Shown one piece after another: positions 45,906 through 57,847 of a stretch of 64,000 nucleotides of DNA. Under the pieces are notes generated by a model. That model made no database searches, was not told the origin of the DNA, and was given only the letters and a program-made list of their open reading frames with translations. Location: positions 24,706 through 88,705 of the forward strand of contig JAKCWW010000089.1 in assembly GCA_026260175.1 (NCBI GenBank), written 5' to 3'. Every line of letters starts with the position of its first letter. Positions within the stretch are counted from its first letter, which is position 1. The DNA comes from Reticulitermes lucifugus (taxonomy: Eukaryota; Arthropoda; Insecta; Blattodea; Rhinotermitidae). A program made the position numbers and the translations under genes.

Positions 45906-48057
45906 TTGCATTGCCATGAGATGTAAAATTTTAGAAACTGAATTTTTACCGACCATCCTATTTTTTGTAAAACGGTCGGTAAGAAAGGCAGTTCACATGG
46001 CCCGTGATTCCGTAACTAAGGAACTTATATTGATTATGATTATGTTAGGAGAATTCGTCTCTGATTATTCATCTTCTGTTTCCGAAGCAAGTCTGGGCAG
46101 CTGCAAATAGTTCTGATACAATAGCTATAATAGAGCGCACGGAATTGAATTGAATGGAATTGAACACCTCGTCCCGCAGTAAGATAAGTGTTTAATTGAG
46201 TCTGAAGCTTTCTTCTTAAAAGTTTTAAATTTGTTTGTTATTTGTTGGTTTTCTTGCTGTCTTTGCTTTATTTTTTATTACCACTAGCAGGATGCTTCTC
46301 ATATTTTCCCCTCATTACTGCGAAATTAATTTACAGACTAATATTTAAAAGAAACACAAAAAACCCACAAGAATATTAGCATCTCAAAAACCCTCTAAAG
46401 CTGAGTAAAAAATACTGTACAGTATCCTGCGCTAAAAGTTTTATTATCTCCTTACAGAGTCAAATAACCTAAATAAGGTTACTCGGCTGGGCCAAATTTT
46501 TCCCTTTGCCCTAAAATTCCAATCCATCCACTCGCAAATTACTCTACTCACACTTTTCCTTCTTATCTCTGTTGCCAGCAGGCAGTTGATATTAAAAAGA
46601 GTGCCGGTAAATGAAATCAGCCTCGGTATGTTAGTACATAAAAAATTAAGTAACGTTTGCCGAAGTCACATGTAACGAGTAACTGTATTCTTACCTACTT
46701 GTATTTGTAGTGTACCTGTACTGTAATGAGTTCCAATTAAAAAATGATACATTTTTATTTTGCTAATACAACAATCTTTATTGTGTCATAGATCACCATC
46801 GTGTAGTCTGTTATATGACAGGTCCATAGCTCCTTCAAAGCCAGTTCTCCAGAGAGTGCGATATAGTGCTGCCTTACACAGTGTAATAAATAATACTGTA
46901 TAATAAATCTAATGCATTGAATATGGAAAACATGAAAGAGTGATACCTGTTTTAACCCCCCAGTACCTCCTCGTTTTCTTAAGGTCCTCCATCAGCTGCT
47001 CATGTCTTCTTCTTCATCTTCCCGTCCCTCTTATTTTTACTTCAGTAGCGAGTTTTAGAAGACAGTTCCTACGCAAATGTGAGCAATGCAATTAGCCTTC
47101 CTTCGTTTTATTGTATATACGATGTTCCTTTCATAATTGATTCAATTTATTACTTCTCCATTTTTAACACGAATGGTCCAACTGATCTTCTCCATCCTTC
47201 TCCAGCACCGCATTTCAAAAGTGTCAGAAATAGTCATATAAAACTCGTACCTTTGTTAGCTATATAGCTATCGAAGATAAAAATTTTACCTAGCTATCTA
47301 ATGGTACAATAAATATTGCTTGTTGTGTGTTCAGTTGGAATTTCTTTAAAATAGCACAGCCAAACGTTTCGACCTGTACTGTACTTGTACTTTTACGTTT
47401 CCTGTACTCTACCTCTAAGTTTGCCTGTACCTTTATAATAAATTCTGAATCAACAAACTAAGAAATTATTATTGAAATACTTCCAGGATTTGTTAAAAAG
47501 TGAAAATCTTGTGATCGCTCTTTTCGAGATTCTACAGAGTCTTCTTAATGCTTGTAAGAGTGTGCGACAAAATAATACGTTTTGTGACTTCTGTTATGTT
47601 TATAAGGAAGAGCCACCGCAGAGACGATGGTTTTCCCCACCAACCAGTCTCTTTTTTGAGGTCAGTAGCATGTAGTTATTTCCATTAAGATTTATTCCAC
47701 GAGTCATTCAGACGTCCTCATTACCATATTTAAGTAAGAATATCATGCCTTAAAAATCGTGTTATCAAATGTCAGTATTATTATTGAATTCTTCGACTCC
47801 CTGAAGAAATACTAAAACAACAATTTGAAATAGGCTTCAGTTCCTTAACCAGTCATAAATTCGTCAACTCCTAACAGCCGAATTCATCGCCATGAGACTC
47901 TGGGAATGATTTATACTGTTGAGTTATACAAAGCGCATACCTAGAATTACGCCCCTTTATATCAATCACCCTTGTGATTATTAAGAATTACTTTTAAACC
48001 TGGGCAAATCCAGTTACCAAATATTCCCAGAAAACAATCTTTATGTATGCAATACAA
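45906..48057. other. No gene; one minus-strand hammerhead-like motif
   Basis: At 47353-47385 the minus strand reads gtacaggtcgaaacgtttgg then ctgtgctatttt, resembling the 3' half of the recurring GAAAC motif. Frames of 62-76 codons are unremarkable. Confidence 0.4.
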
Positions 48058-48149
48058 ATATGTATGTATGTATATATGTATGTATGTATGTATCCCTATA
48101 TGTCTGTGTGTATGTATGTATGTGTATAAGCATGTATGCATGTATGTAG
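48058..48149. repeat. TATG tetranucleotide microsatellite
   Basis: Interrupted runs of TATG with ccctata and gtataagc breaks. Confidence 0.95.
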
Positions 48150-48580
48150 GCTACTATGAAAATTTAAATATAAAACAAAGAGCAATTTCACGGGAAAATA
48201 TTTAAATTTAATTGAATAAATTCTGTATAATTTTAATTAATATTTGCTTCAAATCAACCAGTTTCTTTAAAACATAAATCTTAAACATCACGATGTATAA
48301 CATTATGATGTTTAAATAAGTCCTTGTCATTTTCAAGGTAGTTAGCACCATAAACACAATAACTTATTATGTATTAGCAGTAATCTTTGTCGCCGGTGTC
48401 CTATTCTGGACTTTTATTCTTGCGATGTAGGGGTAAAGTCTTTTTTGATGCGGTGTTGATTAAAGTATATAGTTGTATTGCAATTCAGTAATTTATTTTG
48501 TACGTTTTTATACTGGTAGATGAGTTTTGCTTGATTAGCCATCACAATTTTCACATTGAACCTCCCGTTGTGTTTATATA
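48150..48580. other. No gene or recognisable repeat
   Basis: AT-rich, nothing identified. Confidence 0.5.
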
Positions 48581-48582
48581 TA

Positions 48583-48707
48583 TTACAAGGCAGTTAGCAC
48601 TCACCGTCAACACAAATATTTATTAGGTACATCAACACAATTGTTTATTATACGTGTATGTACATAGTAAATAGTTGTGTTGACGGTGAGTGCTAACTGC
48701 CTTGTAA
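48583..48707. mobile_element. 125-base MITE, TA target duplication
   Basis: The first 33 bases (starting ttacaaggcagttagcactc) are a perfect inverted repeat of the last 33, with partial pairing continuing inward through TTTA. The element is flanked by TA at 48581-48582 and 48708-48709, as expected for Tc1/mariner-type insertion. There is no coding content. About half or more of the element is stem. The superfamily is inferred from the TA only. Confidence 0.85.
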
Positions 48708-48709
48708 TA

Positions 48710-51262
48710 GGCACAAACTCAACGGCATATCCAGTGTGAAAAAATCCTTATCAGTTCATTTTTAGTTCAGCTGGAAGCTCATTTCTTAAACTAATAATTG
48801 TGACCTTGTCACTGGTTTTGGCGCTTTAACCTTTTCAGGCACCGCTAATTGTACAATACCTAGTGACGTCAGCGCTCCAACCCTTTTGTCACATTACAGT
48901 GTGTTAGGTGAGAATTATTACCCTACAGGGACAACCCTATGCATAGTGCTTCTACCCTTCCACTCACCCCTAACCCTGTGGCCACTGATAGTCCGATGAA
49001 GATAGGGGTAAAGTGGATATAGTATCTATTTCACTCGCTTGTTAATTTGAATGCAGATTGAAATGATTTGAGTTAATGGGGTTGATAGTTTGACTCTGTG
49101 ATCTTGCTTTTAATTACAACGTAGCGAAATATTTATATCCTGACTCAACGAGAAGGATATGCATAAGGAATAACAGACACAATTTCGAGTCAGTAATAAT
49201 TCTTAAAACACGAAAATGGAAAATGGACTTTTTGGAGAGACTTTGACTCGAACTAAATCTATCCCAAAATTTTGATAAAAAATTTTAAAATTTGTTTATG
49301 CATAAAAATAATATAAACTCTCAAAAGTTTTGCCCGTTTTTGTAATTTCACGTTTATGTACATTCATAGACAGAGTGAAGCATGTCAAGGTGGGTACGAG
49401 TTATGACTCTGTTAGAACCGAGGGAGAACGTCTACTTTATAGCTACTTTATTAAAATACTTGCAAAGATTTTTTTTTCTAGAAGAAAGAGAGATTCAAAC
49501 TACAAAAGTAGAAAACTTATTTACTTACTGCGGGTATATGACGTTTTGTAAGTCGTACAGAGGTAGCAATATTTTAGGGAAACTTGCAGTTTCCATTTTG
49601 ATGGTGGAAGATTCTACTGCGCTGAGTATGCAGGCAGAAAGCTTGCGCTAAGCCTTTATTCTTAAGTAAAACACTATAAGGTGGCATACATCGGAACACT
49701 TAATCTCTAGAATAGATTATTGAGGATTTTTTAAAATGTTAACATTGATTTTTATAATTATTTAATTAAAGTTTTTCAGTTCACTTCATTTCCCAGAATA
49801 ATTACTCTCAATAGGTAAATTTTTCCTAACAATGTCGAATGTAAGGCTGGACAGTTAATGTACACTTTGTTATTGAGCAATGGGTACTGGGATTAAAACC
49901 CTTCATGTTATGGAGGTTGCCAAATTCTTTCTTCCGTTAGAATTCAGGTACTCTACGATCTTTTTGGTTTTCTCAATTACTGGAGATAAATGCTGGGTGT
50001 TTACTTCAAAACATGTCTCCTATTCTAGCCTATATAAGTATTTGTGTTTCCCTATCACACACAAACCTCATTATTTCCCCTTGGCCGACATTACATGTTC
50101 TATGCCAATAATAAAGCAGAGATAATTAAAATAACCCGACTTTACAAACAAAGATTTTAAAAATCTCGAAATAAATACTGTTGTTCATAGTGGTGGCAAG
50201 TTACGCACATAGGACTCTGTTAGCCAGTCTCTTGAATTTACTGGATGTATTTATTTAATAAATTGTTTTAGTTATAGAGTAACAGTAAATAATGTAATAA
50301 CTTTATGAGTGTTTGTTAATCAACATATTTGCAGTTCGTGCTGCTTCTTGGTAAAATATTATAATCTAATAATGGAGATATTTTATATAAATTTGTAGCT
50401 TCAATATCTCCTGATTTTTTGTTAATAAACAAAAAGATAAATGAGAACTAAAGTGCCCACTCTAAAAATATTGAAATTCAATTGCTACGTCTTCTTTTCA
50501 TTTTGAAACCATGTAAAATGCACTTCTTGAATGAAATTTGAGGAGAAGTATTCGACACGCTTCATTTTTCACAGTCTTGTTTCTTGAAACAGCTGAGTGG
50601 ATACTGGACGAGTCATCTTCAGAACCTGAAACTGGTGTATATAAAACAGAAGCGTTTAGTTCGGTCAGCGTACCGAGACAGAACACGTCTGTGCTGAAAT
50701 AAGAGAGCAGGGGATAGAAGTAAGGGAATAAACAGAAAAGGAATCAATCTACGATTTCACGAATTTTGTTACGGTTTTTGTAAGAAACACCCGGAACGTA
50801 TCGATAATGTTAAAATGATGCTGTATTGTTTTCTGTGTTACCACTACAATACTACAGGTCAAGTTGGCAATACTTTATTCTTCTTAGATAAAAGAAAAAG
50901 AAAACTCCTTTCCATGTAGAGCAAAACGCAGTTGTAGCATACACATTAAATTAATTTGGTGGGGTTGAGAAGATAGAACCTGCTTAAAACATAATAAAAA
51001 TCACATATATCGACAGCATTCGAGTAGGAAGCTTAAGATTTTATGATTCTTTTCCTGCTTATTCTTTATTTCTTCTTAATTACTTTCTGTATGAATTAAT
51101 GGCAGAAGGGGAATTTTAAGCCAAAGAAATTGTATTACATATTCTGTGACATGTAGCGCTAAAATGAGGTAGGGTATTGTAACTGGAGGTATATCTCCCT
51201 ATGTATAGTATCAGCAAATATTATTAACCTTGATTTCAGGCTTCCGCCGCGATGTTGATGAG
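48710..51262. other. No gene or recognisable repeat
   Basis: Frames of 62-89 codons at 49330-49651, 49880-50125 and 50498-50686 have no known domain. On the minus strand near 50600-50626 tctgaagatgactcg occurs without the expected GAAAC partner. Confidence 0.5.
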
Positions 51263-51523
51263 ATCTGCGCTCTTCTGGGATATTACGCGGCGTCGTGTGG
51301 TAATTGTTTACCGACGTTTCGGGACAACGTATCGGTCCCATCGTCACGGATCAAGAGTCCGAGTATTGCTTCTCTGTGCGCCTTTCCATGAATGTACGTT
51401 ATAGGTTGCTGGCTTTCTTTCCTCCTCGGACTCGACCCGTGAAGATGGGACCGATACGTTGTCCCGAAACGTCGGTAAACAATTACCACACAACGCCGCG
51501 TAATATCCCAGAAGAGCGCAGAT
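51263..51523. mobile_element. Palindromic (foldback) repeat, 100-base arms
   Basis: The left arm 51263-51363 and right arm 51426-51523 are inverted copies. The first 85 bases differ at two positions and the inner end diverges more. The loop is about 62 bases. Each arm, read outward from the loop, carries gatgggaccgatacgttg then tcccgaaacgtcggtaaac. That is a GGGAC/GTCCC hairpin followed by GAAAC, like a hammerhead core. Frames across it (PIRCPETSVNNYHTTPRNIP on the sense of each arm) are familiar to me from insect repeat translations and are not a host gene. It could be a MITE or the inverted terminal copies of a Penelope-like element. Confidence 0.8.
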
Positions 51524-51526
51524 TCC

Positions 51527-51862
51527 ATGAGGGTCATAAAGTCAAGGTGGATGGAGTAGACAAGGGCATGAGGCACTTATGAGGGGAAGAGAAATACATA
51601 AAAGATTTTGATGAGAAAACCTCAAGGGTACCACTTGGAAGATTTAAGCCTCGGTGGGAGGATAATATTGAAATAGGTTTAAAAAAAAGGATGTGAGAGC
51701 GTGGAGTGAAATCATCTGGCTCTGAATAGGTACAAGTGAATGGTTCTTGTGAAAAAGGCAATGAATATTCGGATACCATAAAATGCAGGGAATTTATCAA
51801 CTAGCTGAAAAAGTATTAGCTTGTCAAGAAGAATGCTGCTGCACGGAGTTAGATATTTTCAG
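51527..51862 (+). mobile_element. LINE 3' coding end and 3' UTR, decayed
   Basis: It begins atgagggtcataaagtcaag (MRVIKSR). It continues GYHLEDLSLGGRIILK in one frame and PLGRFKPRWEDNIEIGLKK in another (compare PLGRPRRRWEDNIKMDL). The region of LALNRYK*MVLVKKAMNIRIP matches the common end QDRDQWRALVNTVMNLRVP. The 3' UTR follows (ataaaatgcagggaatttat, gcacggagttag). Several frameshifts and stops are present. It abuts the palindrome with four bases between. Confidence 0.75.
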
Positions 51863-53446
51863 CTACACACATTGATTATCTTCTACGAAGGCTGAAATTT
51901 GGTTTAAGATTTTAACGACGATAATTAGGCGTATTTTTGACTGAGTACCTTGATATACAACGTTACATTATCTTGTGTACTTGTACCTAAAAGGAACACC
52001 AAATACATTTATTTGCTTTGTTTTAGGGAAAATGTTCCCTGCAATTTCATACATAAAATTCTTTAGGGCCTCTCTCTAGGCCTATATTTTTGTAAAGTAA
52101 GCAACAGTGGTCGCACTGTACCTTACGTTACTCGTACTTTAGAATAATTTTATCGGCTGAAAAATCAGCAGCTTATATTGAATAAGGCACTGAGTAGGTC
52201 ATCGAGAAAGAGCTGTCGAAACTTTTGGTCTCCCCCCAAGTCTCAGATTTGGTTGCTCTGGAATACAAAGAGCAACATGATATTACACCTGCACACCTCT
52301 ATTCTATGTCTGTAAAAATATCTTAATCCTATAATATTTTCAAACTTGTCTACACTACTGTCGTATTATGAGGAAAATATTTACTGCAGATGTGGACCCA
52401 GATTTCCATCATCGTCAACAGAACTAGATATAAGATGACGAGGCTGGACATTAATGGTCTATTCAGTTTCAGCTATTAAACCGAAAACTTATAGCCTAGA
52501 TAATAGGATAGGTTCTACAAAGTGGTATGCGTGTATGTTCACGTGTTTTGTTCAGAAATGTGGATCATGTGTTTTAGTTTTGAAAAAGGTAAAAGGACGG
52601 CAGCAGTGTCGATAATACAGCCTAGGTCTTTGCCGAAAAATGTTGCATCAGATGAATTTTCACTGAATTTTTTTAAAATATCCCTCAGTTTTTAGTGTAT
52701 AATGGCTTATGCGTGCATGTGTTTAGAAACACTAGTCACACTTGGGAACTCTAAAATTTTTTACCTGTACTTGGATTACCTCAGCACGCTATAGACATTT
52801 TGTTTCGAGTTTGATAGTGATCTCTTATTATTTTGACTGAATGTACACGTAGCTTGAATTTTCTAAATGAATTTTATTATTTCTCTGGCTATCGCCTCTT
52901 CTGTTGTTCTATTCATGTTCAAGTCTTCAATGTCACTCATTTTAGATGGTTTATCGAAGATTTCGTACAGTTGTAATCTGATCTGTCGTTGTATTAGTGA
53001 TGGCTTGAGTGTATTTTTAGAGCACATTATACGTAATTTGTGACCTTATGGAATGTTCTTGGCAAGGTCATACACACCTGCATGTGGAGACGAAATCTGA
53101 GAGTTTATCTGCAAAGTAAATTGTACTTATATTGCGATTTTTCAAATAAAGGTCCCTGTTTAAGTTTTGTAATTCCGATTCCTATATCCGATATGTTAAG
53201 AAATATAAAAGTTGTTCTGAGGTCACCCTCGGACTCTGGCAGCGACGCCTGATCATCTGCACATGTCTGTTGTGATCCTGCCGTGACCAAGTGTGACCAA
53301 TTCTAATATGCAATTAACTACTTAGCACGCTTTGGGAATCTTATAGTAGCTCAGCTGATCAGTAAATTTCCCTTGTTTTATGGAACTCGAAGAATCGTTA
53401 CTGGACACTATTCTAAGCATGTTGAGTCTAGCCCATAAAATTACAG
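51863..53446. other. No gene or recognisable repeat
   Basis: Frames of 61-70 codons at 53040-53290 only. Confidence 0.5.
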
Positions 53447-53718
53447 AAAGGTAAAGTCCACGCCATGAAGGCACGATTAGAGGTTTAGCTTCACTCATTT
53501 TTAACCCCAGTACTAAATTGCGGTGAGTGGTTAACTCTACACCCTGGCCGCTTTACCCTTCTGAAAGAACACCAGTACCCTTTAAATATGAGGCTGGTTG
53601 GGCCCCAGAGCTGGTCTCGACGTTTCGAGAAGAGAAAGATCTCTTGCTACTACAGGGATTGAAGACCCGGACCGCCCAGCCCGTAGTCTATTCGCTAAAC
53701 AGGTTACGCTACCCGGTT
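53447..53718 (-). mobile_element. SINE family A, near full length
   Basis: The minus-strand head has ctacgggctgggcggtcc and gggtcttcaatccctg (eroded B box), then ctcttctcgaaacgtcgaga, ctggggcccaaccagcctca, aaagcggccagggtgtagag, ccactcaccgcaatttagt and ccttcatggcgtggacttta. The A box is partly recognisable (gggtagcgtaacctg). Confidence 0.85.
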
Positions 53719-53905
53719 CAGTCCCCAACCTTATACAGTATTTAAATTCCACATTAATATTATCCTCCCATGCCTACGGGAGGAAAATCTGACAATAGGT
53801 TCCCAAGTAGTCTCTCTTCAATATGTTTTCACCCTAAAAACCGTTACGCATTTTGCTTCTATGTGTACTTCATGTCCACCCAATCTTATCTTTCTTTTAA
53901 TCACT

Positions 53906-54092
53906 TCAGACCGGTTATGGGGCTTATCCAGCCTCCATACCAATGGGTAACGTGGCTCCTTCCCGGCAGTAAAGCGGCAAGGGAGTGAGGCTGACCACGT
54001 ACCTCCATCTAGTGCTGAGGTTAAGAATGAGTGAAGTTATATCTCCATTCCCCCGTATGCCTTTATGGCGTGCGTAAGGACAACCTTACCTT
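53906..54092 (+). mobile_element. SINE family A, 5'-truncated
   Basis: cagaccggttatggggctta, cagcctccataccaatgggt, cagtaaagcggcaagggagt, gaggctgaccacgtacctcc, atctagtgctgaggttaaga and gtatgcctttatggcgtgcg lead to a tail caaccttacc. It lies head to head with the minus copy 190 bases upstream. Confidence 0.85.
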
Positions 54093-54105
54093 AGAACGAT
54101 GTAAA

Positions 54106-54345
54106 TTATCAGGTTCATCAAAAATTAACATCCCACCCATAAATGAATGGATCCTTGGAAGACAGATGGAATGGAATGACCATATATATCCAGAATGGCA
54201 AGCACAAGAGTAGTAAAATAGCAAGCGATAAAGCACCAACAGTAAGAGAAACATTGGAAGACTGAAGAAAAGATGGCGCCAATCCTTAGAAACTGGTTAC
54301 GAACAGGCTGAAAGTGTATCTACAAGAAGAAGAAGAAGAAGAAAA
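54106..54345 (+). mobile_element. LINE 3' end with AAG-repeat tail
   Basis: One frame gives INEWILGRQMEWNDHIY; after a shift it gives MASTRVVKIASDKAP and then RNIGRLKKRWRQSLETGYEQ. Together these match the usual C-terminus INEWI--RR-EWN-HI-RM---R-VKI-R---P-G-R--GRP-KRW of insect LINEs. It ends in AAG repeats at about 54322-54345. At least one frameshift and one stop are present, so it is inactive. It follows directly on the tail of the SINE at 53906. Confidence 0.75.
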
Positions 54346-55639
54346 GAAGATAAAAAAATACCATTCTATAATAAAAGTATCGGACATCACACAGCGCTAT
54401 GACTTCCAGTTATATGAATATTTATTATATTGAAGCGAGGCCAAATCATACTAACGATGTGAGCCTGACTGTAAGAAAGCAATTGTTGACAGGAGCCTCA
54501 ATTAACGACATTTATCTCGTGTCTTTATTGTCTTGAAAAGAGAAAATTGTGCTGTATTGATGAACTAGTTCAGAAGCGGACATATTCACGTTTCGACAAC
54601 ACCGGGGCATCACATTTCCCGTTCATGTACGAATAACAACGTAATGTACACTCCTATAATTAAGGTGATGGGTGAAGTAGGTGTGGCATTACGGAGAGAC
54701 ATGTAGCATACTCTAACGAACCATTGATGTAATGACTTCCTGTGTTATTTTATTTTTCGGTAACACCTTTCCTGTGTACGCCATCCACCTAGTCGTTCAT
54801 GCATTGTGATATGATTATCAGAAACATAAGCAGACGTTTCTATGTCACTGTCTCCCTGACGGTTGTTTGTGTTATTATCAATATCCCTATGCCTGTAGAT
54901 TTCTTATTAGCTTAGCAGCACTGAAATGTGGGTAAATGGAACTTTATGTCAGATATTTTCAAGAATGATTTACGATGTGTAAATGCGAAGTAAGCAAGTA
55001 CGATGTGAGATTATCAGGATAATGACACGCGTCCAGTAGGTTATAGCAACATATAAGAAAATTAACTTTTCTAAATTAATTCTGAGGGCTGATTCCAAAT
55101 CTAGAAGCAAAAACTTTTCTTGACTCAACAGTTAGAAAAATTTCTTATCCGAATAATCAGTTTCATGAAAGTGTTTAGAAAATAAACATAGCTTATTTAA
55201 CGTTGGTAGAACAGAAATGTTGAAGCTGTGTATCATACTCTGTCTTCACAGTTTAACTATTGAAGAGTTTTATTGAGCGCTGAATAATTCGAACCAAAGT
55301 TAGGTATAAACTATAATTATTGTAGGGTGTGACGTGTTGCAGGCTGGCGGATATGTATCGAATTCTCGGAGGAAACTGTTTACTCTTTCAAGACAGCGCA
55401 AAATTTAAGGCCAAGCTAACCAGCGTCTCATACCAGAAAACAGTTTCTTTATAGTAATGTCCTGGAGAACCTGAAATCTCACCAAATGTTGTTCTTAAAT
55501 TGGCAGATTTTTTGAAAGTATATATTCTTGCACATAGAGTTTCTACATCATTTTGCGTCAATGGAATTAACAGATGTACCGAAATATGCAAAATACAGAG
55601 CTTTAGGTTGTACTATTTTCCATTATTATAGATAAAATA
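54346..55639. other. No gene; possible minus-strand GAAAC motif
   Basis: At 54591-54620 the minus strand reads gtgatgccccggtgttgtcg then aaacgtgaata, similar to the hammerhead-like motif elsewhere. Otherwise nothing supportable. Confidence 0.4.
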
Positions 55640-55805
55640 TCAGGGTGATAAAGTCAGGATGGGCAGAACATGTGGTACTTATGGGTTAGAGGAAAATATT
55701 AAAACAAATTTAAGAAACCAGAGTGGGAGGGGGTGTCTGGCTAAAAGTAGCTGAGAACAGGGTAAAGTGGCGAGCACATATAAGCATTGTAACAAACCTT
55801 TGAGT
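55640..55805 (+). mobile_element. LINE 3' coding end, decayed
   Basis: RVIKSGWAEHVVLMG (compare RVIKSRWAEHVARMG) is followed, after a deletion of the RPRRRWED block, by ILKQI and VAENRVKWRAHISIVTNL (compare LAQDRDQWRALVNTVMNL). Same lineage as 51527-51862. Confidence 0.7.
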
Positions 55806-56099
55806 TCGATTAAAAGAGAAGAATTCCTTAATTCTCTGAGCGACTAAAAATTTACCACGAATGTAATTTTGCGTCATGGAATTAATTAGTAATAAGTAAC
55901 GTAAGTCAAAATTTTCAAACACATTGCATATTATTTTGACATTATGGTGGATGCAAAAAATGCTCAACTGTAACGTTACCAAACTAAAAGCAGACGTGAT
56001 CCTCCTCGGAACATTACGGCTCAATATAAGGCCTTAACACCCTAAATTAATACCGGAAGTATAGAAAATATGAAAACATAACTTACTTAACTCATTCGT

Positions 56100-56396
56100 A
56101 GCTGGGATAGCATACTGTAGGAATAATGACTACGTAACGGGCTGAATAATCGAGGAATAGCCTTAGATTCCCAGCAGGTGCAAGAGACTTTTTCTCCTCT
56201 CTAAGGCGACCAGATCAAATTTGTGTCCACACAGCCTCCTATTCAATGGGTACCGGAGACTCCTTTCCTGGGAGGCTAGATCGGAAACTGACCACTCAAA
56301 TTTGTTACGTGCCGACGTTAAGAATGCGTAGAGCTCTACATTCACTCCCGTACATGCCTCCACGCCGTGTAAAGGGACAAATTTGCTTTTACCTTT
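56100..56396 (+). mobile_element. SINE family A, full length
   Basis: Head gctgggatagcatactgtag, ctacgtaacgggctg, attcccagcaggtgcaagag, tttttctcctctctaaggcg, cacagcctcctattcaatgg, gtaccggagactcctttcct, gtgccgacgttaagaatgcg, tacatgcctccacgccgtgt and a tail tttgcttttacctttt. Moderately diverged, with an extra block next to the B box. Confidence 0.88.
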
Positions 56397-57847
56397 TAAA
56401 TATTTGGAAATTTTTGAATTGTTATTTTCCTATACGTCTCATGATTTACACTAGTGAATTTTATACTGGGTTCAGACGTACAGAAGCACGCTACGGGTTT
56501 TGAAATTAACAACACAAAGTGTCAGTGTGTTTGTATTCACATTGCTAGAGGAAAGTTGTATTAATAGTGACGATGCAAGCGATGTGAGGGCGAAATGAAT
56601 TGAGGTTGGAACATCAAATTTTGTAAATGCATTTGGTCAACATCCCTTATGCAAGGATCAATTCCAGTCCTTTCCACTTCTTCAACCCCCTTTTGCGTGC
56701 TGATCCTTTTCATCTCAATCCAAATCCCTACGTCTCTTTCTATCATTACCTCTCTTTCCTATTCTTTAGCAAATCCCTCCTACTTGCCTATACTCCCCTT
56801 CTCTCATCTAAAACTCCAGTCTGAAGCTGGAGCACTGTATTCGCATCTCTCTCTTTCTTCCGCCCCCCTCTTCCTTCCCACCCTCTTCTTACGCTATTGC
56901 TAACCAATCATTAATCATTTGCCCATAGCATCAATGAGTAGTTTCTCCCTGATACTTGATGGGGAATGGATGGATGGGTATGTTGAAAACGTTAGTGCAC
57001 GTAGGAAGTGAACCATTTATATACACTCTCAGATTTTTGGAACTCCAACCAAGACTGCAGATAAGCAGTTAATAAAATGAAGAGTAGAATTTGAAGATAC
57101 TAGCTGTGCTTGTCTGTTTCAAGTAACTTTAATATTCCTTACAGAAGATTTCTTTGTTGTAATATTTTTATATTTGTAAGTCTAATTCATTCCTCTGAAA
57201 AGACAAAGTATTTGGGATGCTGAGTACTATTTACTTTATCCTGTTTATAGCTAGATTTTTACGTCCAGTATTTGGCATACAGGAATTGTAAGTGATATTG
57301 TGATAATTTATTATGGAATAGTTATGAATGGAAACAAGAATGATACTGAGTAACTAATGACATTAAGAGTGGGGCTGAGCGAAACCCCCAAGCTTCTCAC
57401 AGTTGAGTACTGGCGGTTACCTTTCATTGGCCTGGGCCATGAAAAGAGAGACTAGAACTGTAGAATGCAATATGAAAATCTTTCCTCGAGCAAGTGTGGC
57501 AGGGGTTTCGGTTCGTAATTGACTTACAGGAATTACCTACTGTCGCTGGGCGTCTGTCTGTCTGTCCAGGTGGCAGTAAAGTGGCCTGAAGAGCTGCATA
57601 AACATTATTCGATGATTGATCTAGTTTTCTCGAGAGCTGCTTGCGGATTACACACCATAAGACGCTGCAACTCTTACAGATTCTGGGAATGCAAAACATA
57701 AAAAGGCCGTTACGGTGCTTAGAATCTACAGCAATTTAAAATCGCTTCTAGTGAAATGGGAAATTAAGTGTATTAGAGCATTTAAATCTGGTTTATGCGG
57801 TTCATATATTTCACTACGTCATTAGGTTAACTATTTAACTGTCAGTA
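56397..57847. other. No gene or recognisable repeat
   Basis: A pyrimidine-rich stretch at 56660-56890 yields Ser/Leu/Pro-rich frames of 65 and 84 codons. A 91-codon minus frame at 57424-57699 has no known domain. gtctgtctgtctgtcc lies near 57551-57567. Confidence 0.5.
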
